Source of the DNA: Actinomycetes bacterium
GTDB taxonomy: Bacteria > Actinomycetota > Actinomycetes > S36-B12
Direction: 5' to 3'
NCBI GenBank assembly: GCA_030425745.1
Contig: JAUHZW010000020.1
Coordinates: 1-16,617 of the forward strand
DNA: 16,617 bases
The position numbers and the translations under genes were made by a program. The notes below the pieces were generated by a model. That model saw only the letters and a program-made list of their open reading frames with translations. It was not told where the DNA came from and ran no database searches. The stretch's first letter is position 1; each line of letters opens with the position of its first letter. Shown one piece after another: positions 1-6,777 of the stretch.

Positions 1-531
1 ATCCAGATCGGTGCCGTCGGCGAGGTCGCCGAGTTCGACGAGCGCCACGTCGTCACGCGAGCGGATGAGGCGACGGGCCCCCTCGTCACCTTGCGCCACC
101 TCGATGGCGGCTCCCCACAGGTCACGGTGGATGCGCACCGGATGGCCTCGCTCGCCGTTGAAGGTCGCCTGCGCGATCGGGGCGTCCGTGGCCGAGGCGA
201 TGAGCCGCGCGACGGCATCGCCCGAGAGGCCCGGGAGATCGACGAGAGTGATGACGACGGACTCCGCATCGCTGGTGTCCCGGAGCTCCGCGAGGCCGGC
301 GCGCAGGGACGCCCCCATGCCCTCGGGCCAGTGATCGTTGACGAGGACGTTCGCCCCGTCGACCTCGCCCACCCATGCACCGAGAACGACGAGGATGGGA
401 TCGCAGCCGCCCTCGGTCAGGACGCGCACCGCGCGATCCACCAGGCGCTCGCCGTCGATGATCACCGGGGCCTTCGGACCGCCGAAGCGGCGGCCCTCAC
501 CCGCGGCGAGGACGAGGCCGGCCGTGGTCAT
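1..531 (-). CDS. mocA: MocA-like molybdenum cofactor cytidylyltransferase (3' end cut by window edge)
   Basis: Nucleotidyltransferase of the MobA/MocA family, which transfers CMP from CTP to molybdopterin to give the cytosine dinucleotide cofactor (MCD) used by CO dehydrogenase-type enzymes. The reading frame starts at an ATG at 531 and stays open to base 1, giving 177 residues with no stop, so the C-terminus lies outside the window. Seen: the N-terminal nucleotide-binding motif LAAGEGRRFGGPKA (residues 8-21), the metal-binding region VITLVDLPGLS with its D-x-P, and a GHPVRIH motif typical of the MocA branch. It begins 3 bp after the xdhC stop, so the two are very likely co-transcribed. CTP rather than GTP specificity is inferred from the GHP motif and the neighbouring MCD enzyme. 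Confidence 0.88.
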   Translation of the reverse strand, partial: MTTAGLVLAAGEGRRFGGPKAPVIIDGERLVDRAVRVLTEGGCDPILVVLGAWVGEVDGANVLVNDHWPEGMGASLRAGLAELRDTSDAESVVITLVDLPGLSGDAVARLIASATDAPIAQATFNGERGHPVRIHRDLWGAAIEVAQGDEGARRLIRSRDDVALVELGDLADGTDLD

Positions 532-534
532 GGA

Positions 535-1641
535 CTACCGCGGTGCGCCGGGGTGGATCGGGCCCTGGGTGCGCGCGAGCTTCTCCCCGCTGCCGCCCCA
601 GCGGTCCTGGATGATCTCGGCCGCGATCGAGATGGCCGTCTCCTCCGGCGTGCGGGCACCGAGGTCCAGGCCGATCGGGGAGTGCACGCGGGCGAGCTCG
701 TCGTCCGTCAGCCCGGCCTCCTTCAGCCGCACGAGTCGATCCTCATGCGTGCGCCGTGAGCCCATGGCACCGATGTAGCCGGCATTCGTCTTCAGCGCCT
801 CCTTGATGGCGGGCACGTCGAACTTGGGGTCATGCGTGAGCACGGCGATGACCGTGCGGGAGTCGACCTCCTGCCCCGAGAGCCACCGGTGCGGCCAGTC
901 GACGATCACCTCGTCGGCCTCGGGGAACCGCTTCGGGGTGGCGAACACCGGTCGAGCGTCGACCACAGAGACCTTGAACCCCAACAGCTTTCCCACACGC
1001 ACGAGAGCAGCAGAGAAATCGATCGCACCGAACACGATCATGCGCGGCTGCGGTGCGAAGGACTGCACGAACACGTCGAGGCCCTCACCCAGGCGCTCGC
1101 CCTCCGGTCCGTAGTGCAGGAAGCCCGTGGTGCCCGACTCGAGCATGCCGATGACGTCCTCGCGGACAGTGTCGTCGAGGCGTCCGGTGCCCAGAGTGCC
1201 CTCGGTGTGGTCCTTGCGGACCACGAGATGGCGGCCGACGTGGTGCGGGCCGTTGACGATGGTGGCGACCGCGACGGGCTCCTCGGCCTCGATGCTGGCG
1301 GCGATCCCGGCGAGCTCGGGCCAGGTCTCGTCGTCGACCCGTTCGACGAACACCTCGAGGATGCCGCCGCACGTCAGGCCGACAGCGAACGCGTCGTCAT
1401 CACCGATCCCATAGGTCTCGAACCGGACCTGCCCGTCGGCGAGGACCTCCTGACCCACATCGAACAGGGCGCCCTCGACGCAGCCGCCGCTGACCGAGCC
1501 GACCGCTTCCTCCTCGTCGGTGACGAGCATTGATGCCCCCGCGGGACGCGGCGCAGAGCGCCACGTACGCACGACGGTGGCCATGGCGGCGGAGCCTCCG
1601 CGAGCGCGGATCGCCATGAGCTCGGGCAGGACTTCCCGCAC
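535..1641 (-). CDS. xdhC: XdhC/CoxI-family molybdenum hydroxylase maturation factor (368 aa)
   Basis: Accessory protein that binds molybdenum cofactor and helps sulfurate it and insert it into hydroxylases of the xanthine/CO dehydrogenase family. The N-terminal XdhC_CoxI domain has SGGCVEGAL (Cys54) and GLTCGG (Cys91), both conserved cysteines of active family members. The C-terminal Rossmann domain (about residues 200-345) has MIVFGAIDFSAALV, VVDARPVF, GYIGAMGSRRTHEDR and HSPIGLDLGARTPEE. The frame stays open far upstream, but the GTG at 1641 is chosen because the family N-terminus (REVLPELMAIR) begins there and a GGGAG ribosome site lies about 7 nt before it. It shares a 54-bp divergent region with moaE and is followed 3 bp later by the MocA-like gene. 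Of the three XdhC-family proteins here it is the most canonical. Confidence 0.93.
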   Translation of the reverse strand: MREVLPELMAIRARGGSAAMATVVRTWRSAPRPAGASMLVTDEEEAVGSVSGGCVEGALFDVGQEVLADGQVRFETYGIGDDDAFAVGLTCGGILEVFVERVDDETWPELAGIAASIEAEEPVAVATIVNGPHHVGRHLVVRKDHTEGTLGTGRLDDTVREDVIGMLESGTTGFLHYGPEGERLGEGLDVFVQSFAPQPRMIVFGAIDFSAALVRVGKLLGFKVSVVDARPVFATPKRFPEADEVIVDWPHRWLSGQEVDSRTVIAVLTHDPKFDVPAIKEALKTNAGYIGAMGSRRTHEDRLVRLKEAGLTDDELARVHSPIGLDLGARTPEETAISIAAEIIQDRWGGSGEKLARTQGPIHPGAPR

Positions 1642-1695
1642 GATGGACTCCCTTGTTCCGTGGCCGATTCCGGCCCCGCGGTCAATAATGGCCCG
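1642..1695. promoter_or_regulatory. Divergent promoter region between xdhC and moaE
   Basis: This 54-bp region separates two divergent transcription units. On the plus strand AATAAT (1684-1689) matches five of six bases of the TATAAT -10 consensus and ends 7 nt before the moaE ATG, with no ribosome site between. That geometry suggests a leaderless moaE message. On the minus strand TTGACC (1685-1680) matches five of six bases of the -35 consensus and overlaps the plus-strand -10, but I see no good minus-strand -10 at 17-19 bp. Overlap would make the two promoters mutually exclusive. This is inference from sequence only. Confidence 0.5.
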
Positions 1696-2118
1696 ATGGG
1701 CGAGATCCGGCTTGCTGAAGTGACCGAGAAGGTCATCGATGCCCCCACGATGGAGCGACTGGTCGAGGACGACCGCGCCGGGGCGATCGTGTCGTTCAGC
1801 GGCAACGTCCGCGATCACGACCACGGCCGTTCGGTGGCCACCCTCGACTACGAGGGGCACCCCTCGGCCGAGGCGGTGCTCGCTGAGGTCGCCAAAGAGA
1901 TCGAGGGCAGATTCGACGTGATCGCCCTCGCGGTGTCGCACCGCGTCGGCCCGATCCCGATCGGGGAGGCCGCGCTCGTGGCCGCCGTGGCCACAGCCCA
2001 TCGGGGCGAGGCGTTCGCGGCCTGTCAGGCGCTGGTCGATCTGGTGAAGGAGAAACTGCCGGTGTGGAAGCATCAGGTCTTCTCGGATGGCACAGATGAG
2101 TGGGTGAACTGCGCGTGA
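1696..2118 (+). CDS. moaE: MoaE, molybdopterin synthase catalytic (large) subunit
   Basis: Large subunit of molybdopterin synthase, which with the thiocarboxylated MoaD converts cyclic pyranopterin monophosphate into molybdopterin in the cytoplasm. The 140-residue product has family motifs FSGNVRD (34-40), LDYEGH (50-55), SHRVGPIPIGE (81-91) and LVKEKLPVWKHQ (116-127). Lys118 and Lys125 have the spacing of the catalytic lysines of E. coli MoaE (K119/K126). The ATG at 1696 is chosen because the conserved domain starts just after it and a -10-like AATAAT ends 7 nt upstream; an in-frame GTG at 1660 is the alternative. Its stop codon overlaps the GTG start of moaA, indicating translational coupling. 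Confidence 0.95.
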   Translation: MGEIRLAEVTEKVIDAPTMERLVEDDRAGAIVSFSGNVRDHDHGRSVATLDYEGHPSAEAVLAEVAKEIEGRFDVIALAVSHRVGPIPIGEAALVAAVATAHRGEAFAACQALVDLVKEKLPVWKHQVFSDGTDEWVNCA

Positions 2119-3161
2119 GCACGGATCTGGGGATGCCCTCGGTGGGCATCGCGGAGGCGACCGGTTCTCTCGTCGACTCCTACGGCCGCGTGCACCGCGA
2201 CCTGCGGGTCTCGGTGACCGACCGCTGCAACCTGCGGTGCACCTACTGCATGCCCCCGGACTTCGCCGACTGGATGCCCGGAGACCACCTGCTGACCATC
2301 GACGAGCTCATGACCGTCATCGAGGTGGCGATCTCCCAGGGCATCGAGTCCGTGCGTCTCACCGGGGGTGAGCCGCTGGTGCGGCCGGACATCGTCGAGA
2401 TCGTCCAGCGCATCAATGAACTGCCGGCGCCTCCGCGGATCACCCTGACCACCAACGCCCTTCGCCTCGCTGACCTCGCTCAGCCGCTCGCCGATGCGGG
2501 TCTGGAGCGCGTCAACATCAGCCTCGACACGTTGGATCCGGAGCGATTCACGAAGCTGACGTTCCGGGATCGGTTCGACGATGTCATCGCCGGTGTCACG
2601 GCCGCCCTGAAGGCCGGCCTGCATCCGGTCAAGGTCAACACCGTGCTCATGCGCGGCATCAATGACGACGAGGCCATCCCGATGCTCCGGCACGCGATCG
2701 AGAACGGCTGGCACCTGCGTTTCATCGAGCAGATGCCGCTGGATGCCGGGGGTTCGTGGGATCGCGGCGAGATGGTCACGGCCGCCGAGATCCACGAGTT
2801 GCTCGAGGCCGAGTTCCGGCTGACGCCCAAGCCCGGTCGCGGCTCGGCTCCCGCTGAGGAGTTCATCGTCGACGACGGTCCTGCGACGGTGGGCATCATC
2901 GCCAGTGTGAGCAAGCCGTTCTGCTCGGCATGCGATCGGCTTCGCCTCACCGCTGACGGCCAGATCCGCAACTGCCTGTTCGCGCGGGACGAGACGGATG
3001 TGCGGGCGACCCTGCGCGACACGTCCCTGTCGGAGGAGGAGCGCCGCTCGCGCATCGCCGGCCTGTTCGCCGGTGCGACCCTCGCGAAGCTGCCGGGGCA
3101 TGGGATCAACGATCCGTCCTTCGTCCAGCCGGACCGACCCATGAGCGCGATCGGCGGCTGA
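2115..3161 (+). CDS. moaA: MoaA, GTP 3',8-cyclase (radical SAM)
   Basis: First enzyme of molybdenum cofactor synthesis; with MoaC it turns GTP into cyclic pyranopterin monophosphate. From the GTG at 2115, which overlaps the moaE stop as GTGA, the product has 348 residues. The radical SAM cluster motif CNLRCTYC gives Cys38, Cys42 and Cys45. RLTGGEPLVR (81-90) contacts SAM. The C-terminal second [4Fe-4S] site is FCSACDRLRL with Cys270 and Cys273, plus Cys287. The protein ends in Gly-Gly, as active MoaA proteins do for substrate turnover. An ATG at 2133 is an alternative start with no better ribosome site. No moaC lies in the window, so the partner must be encoded elsewhere. Confidence 0.96.
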   Translation: MSTDLGMPSVGIAEATGSLVDSYGRVHRDLRVSVTDRCNLRCTYCMPPDFADWMPGDHLLTIDELMTVIEVAISQGIESVRLTGGEPLVRPDIVEIVQRINELPAPPRITLTTNALRLADLAQPLADAGLERVNISLDTLDPERFTKLTFRDRFDDVIAGVTAALKAGLHPVKVNTVLMRGINDDEAIPMLRHAIENGWHLRFIEQMPLDAGGSWDRGEMVTAAEIHELLEAEFRLTPKPGRGSAPAEEFIVDDGPATVGIIASVSKPFCSACDRLRLTADGQIRNCLFARDETDVRATLRDTSLSEEERRSRIAGLFAGATLAKLPGHGINDPSFVQPDRPMSAIGG

Positions 3162-3162
3162 G

Positions 3163-3399
3163 GTGGTCGAGGTGCACCTGTTCGCGGCGGCGCGGGCAGC
3201 GGTCGGGGAGCCGATGGTGACGGTCGAGGCGGGCACCCTCGGGTCGGTCCTGGACTCCGTGGCGTCGCGTTACTCGGACTTCGCGCGCGTGCGCCCGCAG
3301 TGCTCGTACCTGCTCGATGAGGTCTCGTGCACGGACCCGTCGACCCCGGTGGGGGACGGGTCGCGGGTGGACGTGCTGCCGCCGTTCGCTGGGGGCTGA
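3163..3399 (+). CDS. moaD: MoaD, molybdopterin synthase sulfur carrier (small) subunit
   Basis: Ubiquitin-like sulfur carrier of molybdopterin synthase; the C-terminal glycine is adenylated and thiocarboxylated, then donates sulfur inside MoaE. The 78-residue product is of normal length, has the beta-grasp pattern (VEVHLFAAARAAVG at the start, VDVLPPFAGG at the end) and finishes with the required Gly-Gly. The GTG start at 3163 comes 1 bp after the moaA stop with no separate strong ribosome site, so translation is probably coupled. The last five codons (Phe-Ala-Gly-Gly-stop) form the beginning of a 55-bp sequence that is tandemly duplicated downstream. Confidence 0.94.
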   Translation: MVEVHLFAAARAAVGEPMVTVEAGTLGSVLDSVASRYSDFARVRPQCSYLLDEVSCTDPSTPVGDGSRVDVLPPFAGG

Positions 3400-3505
3400 G
3401 GATCGAGCGGAGCGAGTCCCGGAAGCACCGGCGCATGGGTTCGCTGGGGGCTGAGGATCGAGCGGAGCGAGTCCCGGAAGCACCGGCGCATGGGTTCGCT
3501 GGGGG
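3384..3505 (+). repeat. 55-bp tandem duplication overlapping the end of moaD
   Basis: Two perfectly identical 55-bp copies (3384-3438 and 3439-3493) are followed by the first 12 bp of a third (3494-3505). Each full copy begins with bases that encode Phe-Ala-Gly-Gly-stop, the functional tail of MoaD, and contains GAGCGGAGCGAGTCCC and CACCGGCGCATGG. The unit starts in the third base of a proline codon of moaD, so the first copy is partly coding and the rest is intergenic. It lies between the convergent moaD and ABC ATPase genes. I see no strong hairpin with a T-run, so a terminator role is not supported. Confidence 0.95.
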
Positions 3506-3517
3506 TAGCAACGAGGA

Positions 3518-4300
3518 TCAGGGGGACGTGCGTCCCAGGTACTCGGCGGTGCGGGGGTCTCGTGGGGCGTGGAACAGGGTCTGCGCGGGACCATGCTCGA
3601 CGACGACGCCACGGCGCTCGCCCGCTGCATCGGGTTCGGCGGCCATGAACACGACGTCGTCGGCCAGCCGTTCCGCCTGCCCGAGGGAGTGCGTCACCAG
3701 CACGATCGTCATCTCCTGCGCCAGCGACGCGATCAGATCCTCGACCGCGGCCGTGGCCTGAGGGTCCAGCGACGCCGTCGGCTCGTCCATCAGCAGCACC
3801 TCCGGCTCGAGGGCCAGGCACCGGGCGATGGACAGTCGCTGCTGCTGGCCCCCGGACAGCCCGCTCGCGGGATCATCGAGGTGCCCGGTCACCTCCGGCC
3901 ACAGGTTCGCCCGGGTCAGGGCGCCCTCGATGAGGGCGTCGTCCACGTCCCGTTTGGCGAGACGCGGACCGAAAGCGATGTTCTCCCGGATCGAGGCCGG
4001 GATGACGGTCGGTCGCTGAAACACCATCCCGACGCGTCGCCGCAGCGACACGAGATCGACGTCGGGAGCGTGGATGTCCTGCCCGTCAAAGGTGATGCGA
4101 CCGGCGAGACGCGCGTCGGGTACGAGGTCGTTGAGGCGGTTGAGGCTGCGCAGGAGCGTGGACTTGCCGCAGCCGCTCGCACCGAGGAGCGCGGTGACCC
4201 CACCGGAGCGAATGTCCAAGGTGACGTCCTGCACGGCCGGTGTGCGGCCATAGAGGACGGTCACCGCGTCGAGTCGGAACGCCGGCTCCGAGGTGCTCAT
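3518..4300 (-). CDS. ABC transporter ATP-binding protein, PstB-like (260 aa)
   Basis: Cytoplasmic ATPase subunit of an ABC transporter. All ABC motifs are intact: Walker A GASGCGKST (40-48), Q-loop Gln95, signature LSGGQ (148-152), Walker B VLLMDE (168-173) and H-loop His204. The stretch LLRSLNRLNDLVPDARLAG (49-67) and SLRRRVGMVFQRP resemble the phosphate-importer ATPase PstB. However, the only permease here is a UPF0014 (FetB-type) protein encoded directly upstream, and there are no pstS, pstC or pstA genes. The ATG overlaps the permease stop as ATGA, so the two proteins very likely work together. Substrate is unknown: iron or another metal is plausible by analogy to FetAB, and a link to molybdenum is only suggested by position. 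Confidence 0.9.
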   Translation of the reverse strand: MSTSEPAFRLDAVTVLYGRTPAVQDVTLDIRSGGVTALLGASGCGKSTLLRSLNRLNDLVPDARLAGRITFDGQDIHAPDVDLVSLRRRVGMVFQRPTVIPASIRENIAFGPRLAKRDVDDALIEGALTRANLWPEVTGHLDDPASGLSGGQQQRLSIARCLALEPEVLLMDEPTASLDPQATAAVEDLIASLAQEMTIVLVTHSLGQAERLADDVVFMAAEPDAAGERRGVVVEHGPAQTLFHAPRDPRTAEYLGRTSP

Positions 4301-5061
4301 GAGGCACCTTCCGGCAGCGCCACGTTCCGCCCCAGATCGTCGGGCAGAGGGTCGATCCAGCGGGTGGTGAGCAGCGCCGTGATCGATTGCACGAGGAGCA
4401 GGCCGATGAGGACGAGCAGCTGCACCTGGGCGGCCTGCAGGGGCGTGGCTCCGCCGAGCAGCATGCCGACGAAGGCTCCGGGCAGCGTCACGAGGCCGGC
4501 GCTTCGGGTCTGGTCCAGTGTCGGCACGAGCGCCCGCTGCGCCGCACGGGTCGCGAACTGCTGGCCTGCCTGCCGGTAGGTGGCACCGAGCGATACGTAG
4601 ACGGCGAACAGGTCGATGTTGTCGCGCACGTCGTCGCGCAGCCGCATCCCGGCGAGGATCGCTGTGGTCATGGCGCCCCCGATCATCTGGGCGCTGAAGG
4701 GCAGCAGGGCCTGCGCGGTGAATGACAGGGCACCCGTCACCGAGACGATCGCGACGGTGGCCGCGGCTCCGAGTGCGATCGCGCCGAGCAGGGCGAGGAA
4801 GTCGCGACGGTCGCCTCCGATACGACGATGGGCTGTCCAGGTGGCGGCCACCACCATGATCGAGAGATAGACGACTGCGCCCTCGGGGTGAGTGAAGATC
4901 CACGCGATGACCAGTGCTACGGCGATGAGCTGGACGAGTGCCCGCCCGGCCGCGACAGCGAGGTCCGCCCGATGGCGGATGCCCCCGAGAGTCATCACGG
5001 CGATCGCGGCGGCGAAGAGCAGGACCAGCGCCACGCCTGTGCGCACCGGATCGACGTTCAC
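4297..5061 (-). CDS. UPF0014 / FetB-type ABC permease (254 aa)
   Basis: Integral membrane permease of the UPF0014 family, whose characterised member FetB (YbbM) of E. coli works with FetA in iron export. The sequence shows about seven hydrophobic segments, starting with VALVLLFAAAIAVMTLGG and ending with LLVLIGLLLVQSITALL. It also has the family-like core QMIGGAMTTAILAGMRLRDDV and SAGLVTLPGAFVGMLLGG. Its length is close to FetB (about 259 aa). The frame stays open well upstream; the GTG at 5061 is chosen because the first membrane segment follows it, and a GACAAT -10-like hexamer ends 7 nt upstream on this strand, fitting a leaderless message. It is the first gene of a two-gene operon divergent from coxG. 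Confidence 0.88.
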   Translation of the reverse strand: MNVDPVRTGVALVLLFAAAIAVMTLGGIRHRADLAVAAGRALVQLIAVALVIAWIFTHPEGAVVYLSIMVVAATWTAHRRIGGDRRDFLALLGAIALGAAATVAIVSVTGALSFTAQALLPFSAQMIGGAMTTAILAGMRLRDDVRDNIDLFAVYVSLGATYRQAGQQFATRAAQRALVPTLDQTRSAGLVTLPGAFVGMLLGGATPLQAAQVQLLVLIGLLLVQSITALLTTRWIDPLPDDLGRNVALPEGAS

Positions 5062-5146
5062 GGGGCCATTGTCGCTGGTCCCGGTCTCGCTCGAGGGGCG
5101 GAATCCGGTCGCGGAGGAGCGGTCAACCCGGCTACCGTGAGGCCCT
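5062..5146. promoter_or_regulatory. Divergent promoter region between the ABC permease and coxG
   Basis: This 85-bp region feeds two divergent genes. On the minus strand GACAAT (5073-5068) is four of six bases to TATAAT and ends 7 nt before the permease GTG. On the plus strand TACCGT (5133-5138) fits the loose TAnnnT actinobacterial -10 and lies 9 nt before the coxG ATG, where TGAGG (5138-5142) could also serve as a ribosome site. No convincing -35 elements are seen. Confidence 0.4.
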
Positions 5147-5824
5147 ATGGAACTGGAGAACTCCTTCATCGTCCCGGCGGACATCGACACCGCCTGGGAC
5201 ACCCTGATCGATGTGGAGGCCATCGCGCCCTGCATGCCCGGTGCCACCCTGACGTCCTTCGACGGCGACGAGTTCGCCGCCACGGTCAAGGTCAAGCTGG
5301 GCCCCGTCACCATGAACTTCGCCGGCAGCGGCACGTTCATCTCCAAGGACGCTGAGAACCGTGTCGCCATCATCGAGGCGGCCGGCAAGGAGACCAAGGG
5401 GGCGGGCACGGCCGGGGCCACGATCACGGCCACTCTCACACCGGAGGGCCCGAATTCGACCAAGGCCACGATCCTCACCGACCTCACCGTGACCGGCAAG
5501 GCCGCACAGTTCGGCCGCGGCGTGATGGCTGATGTGTCCAAGCGCCTCATCACGCAGTTCTCCGGAAACCTCGAGCAGGTGATCGCGGCGCGCACACAGG
5601 CGCCGGCGGCCCCCGAATCCGCGGTAGAGCAGAAGCCCTCGGAGACGGGGCAGCCTGCACCTGCTCCTGCCAGCCCAGCGCCGGCACCCGTTCTCGACAA
5701 TGAGGCGCTCGATCTCGGCAACGCGGCGCTCATGCCCGTGCTCAAGCGCGTGGTCCCGGCTGTCGTCGTCGGCGTGGTCGTCATCGGTGTGGTCTGGTGG
5801 GCCGCCTCCCGCCGCCGAAGGTAG
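5147..5824 (+). CDS. coxG: CoxG family protein with C-terminal membrane anchor (225 aa)
   Basis: CO dehydrogenase subunit G-type SRPBCC protein, a family that ties Mo-CODH to the cytoplasmic membrane and its quinone pool. The SRPBCC domain spans about residues 1-150 (WDTLIDVEAIAPCMPGATL near the start, LTVTGKAAQFGRGVMADV at 113-130). A proline/alanine-rich linker (about 151-182) follows. The C-terminal transmembrane helix (about 202-220, VVPAVVVGVVVIGVVWWAA) is followed by SRRRR, placing the domain in the cytoplasm by the positive-inside rule. It starts at an ATG with TGAGG upstream. It is one of two CoxG paralogues here and sits outside the core operon, next to a degenerate XdhC gene. Confidence 0.93.
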   Translation: MELENSFIVPADIDTAWDTLIDVEAIAPCMPGATLTSFDGDEFAATVKVKLGPVTMNFAGSGTFISKDAENRVAIIEAAGKETKGAGTAGATITATLTPEGPNSTKATILTDLTVTGKAAQFGRGVMADVSKRLITQFSGNLEQVIAARTQAPAAPESAVEQKPSETGQPAPAPASPAPAPVLDNEALDLGNAALMPVLKRVVPAVVVGVVVIGVVWWAASRRRR

Positions 5825-5872
5825 CCACGGCTGGGCAGGCGCTGACGCACCTGTCGACCTACACTCGCCCGC
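5825..5872 (+). promoter_or_regulatory. Possible leaderless promoter for the degenerate XdhC gene
   Basis: The 48-bp gap after coxG contains TACACT (5860-5865), a good TAnnnT -10 element, ending 8 nt before the GTG start at 5873. No ribosome site is visible before that start. No clear -35 is found at the right distance, so readthrough from coxG remains possible. Confidence 0.35.
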
Positions 5873-6757
5873 GTGTATGACATCGCGCTGAGCGTCGCCG
5901 CCTGTGTCCGCTCCGGAACCCGGGCGGACGTCGCCTGGATGGTCGCTCCGACGGTCTCGGACGAGGCACTCGCCTTCACGCCCGGCGGCGGTCGGATCGG
6001 TGGCCTCGCCAATGGCGCCTTCGACGGGCTGCTCGCCGACGTCGCTGCGCGACAGCTGTCCACCGGGCGGCACGTGGCGCACACCGTCACTGCGCTCGAG
6101 AGCCAGGTCAGCGGCATCCCGGAGGGCACCCCGGTGGAGTTCCTCGTCGTGCCGGCCGAGCAGATCGATCCGCGCGCGTGGCCGCTTCTGCTCGAGCGTG
6201 AGGCCCTCGCGGTCACCGCCGCCCTCGACGGCGATGAGGTGACCACTGTGAGCATCACGGCCGAAGAGGACACGTCTGGCGCCGAACGCGATGCGATCTC
6301 AGCCGGCCAGTGTCTGGCGGTGCGTGATGACCGCGGCATCACGGCAGTGATCACCCCCGTTTCCCGCCTCGTTGTCGCCGGCCAGGGGCCGATCGCTGAA
6401 GCCCTTGCGGCGCAAGCGAATCTGCTCGGGTGGAAGGCGGCGGTCGACCCCCGTCCCGCGATGGTCGCCGGGCTGACGGCCAGCCTGTCGCCGATGGATG
6501 CCGTCGTCGTGATGGGCCACGACGTGGAGGCCTCGAGCACCTGCCTCATGGCTGCTCTGGACAGCGACGCGGGCTACATCGGAGCCCTCGGATCGAAGGC
6601 CATGCAGCAGTCCCGCGCAGACTGGCTCGCGCTGCGAGACGTCACCGACCTGTCCCGGGTGAACGGACCGGCAGGCCTGGACATCGGGGCCGGGGGTCCG
6701 GCTGAGATCGCCGTCTCGATCGCCGCTCAGATCATCGCGGCCCGACGGCTGCCGTAG
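5873..6757 (+). CDS. Degenerate XdhC/CoxI-family protein lacking the conserved cysteines (294 aa)
   Basis: Related to XdhC maturation factors mainly through its C-terminal Rossmann domain (about residues 163-290: SRLVVAGQGPIAEALA, AGYIGALGSKAMQQSRAD, VNGPAGLDIGAGGPAEIAVS). The N-terminal half is weaker: where active XdhC proteins have SGGCVEG this one has GGGRIGG (38-44), and the TCGG-LEVFVE segment is replaced by TPVEFLVVP (86-94), so both conserved cysteines are missing. It may bind a cofactor or partner without doing sulfur transfer itself. The GTG at 5873 is used because the protein's opening VYDIALSVAACVRSG fits an XdhC N-terminus. It follows coxG on the same strand. Confidence 0.85.
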   Translation: MYDIALSVAACVRSGTRADVAWMVAPTVSDEALAFTPGGGRIGGLANGAFDGLLADVAARQLSTGRHVAHTVTALESQVSGIPEGTPVEFLVVPAEQIDPRAWPLLLEREALAVTAALDGDEVTTVSITAEEDTSGAERDAISAGQCLAVRDDRGITAVITPVSRLVVAGQGPIAEALAAQANLLGWKAAVDPRPAMVAGLTASLSPMDAVVVMGHDVEASSTCLMAALDSDAGYIGALGSKAMQQSRADWLALRDVTDLSRVNGPAGLDIGAGGPAEIAVSIAAQIIAARRLP

Positions 6758-6758
6758 C

Positions 6759-6777
6759 CGGCCGACTGGTCCGGCCG
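6759..6777 (+). terminator. Weak hairpin after the degenerate XdhC gene
   Basis: The arms CGGCCG (6759-6764) and CGGCCG (6772-6777) form a 6-bp stem with a 7-nt loop directly after the stop codon. There is no T-run behind it, so any termination would be weak or Rho-assisted. Confidence 0.3.

Noticed and set aside
91..759. A 222-codon plus-strand open frame at the left edge
   Set aside because: It lies antisense to the MocA-like gene and the end of xdhC and has no recognisable motifs.
1030..1050. Unusual GAIDFS in the Rossmann loop of the first XdhC protein instead of GAGHVA
   Set aside because: I recall the same variant in other actinobacterial XdhC proteins, so it is probably a clade feature and not an anomaly.
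1642..2073. N-terminal extension of the first XdhC protein to an upstream start at 2073
   Set aside because: The extra 144 residues are antisense to moaE and the XdhC domain begins exactly at the GTG at 1641, which has a ribosome site.
3384..3505. Repeat considered as a CRISPR fragment
   Set aside because: The 55-bp copies abut directly with no spacers, and no cas genes are near; it is a simple tandem duplication.
3518..4300. ABC ATPase considered as a molybdate importer ModC
   Set aside because: There is no ModA or ModB, no molybdate-binding TOBE domain, and the sequence is PstB-like with a UPF0014 partner.
4297..6549. A 750-codon minus-strand open frame covering coxG and the XdhC paralogue
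   Set aside because: Only the last 254 codons encode the UPF0014 permease. The upstream part is low-complexity antisense translation of the plus-strand coxG and XdhC genes.
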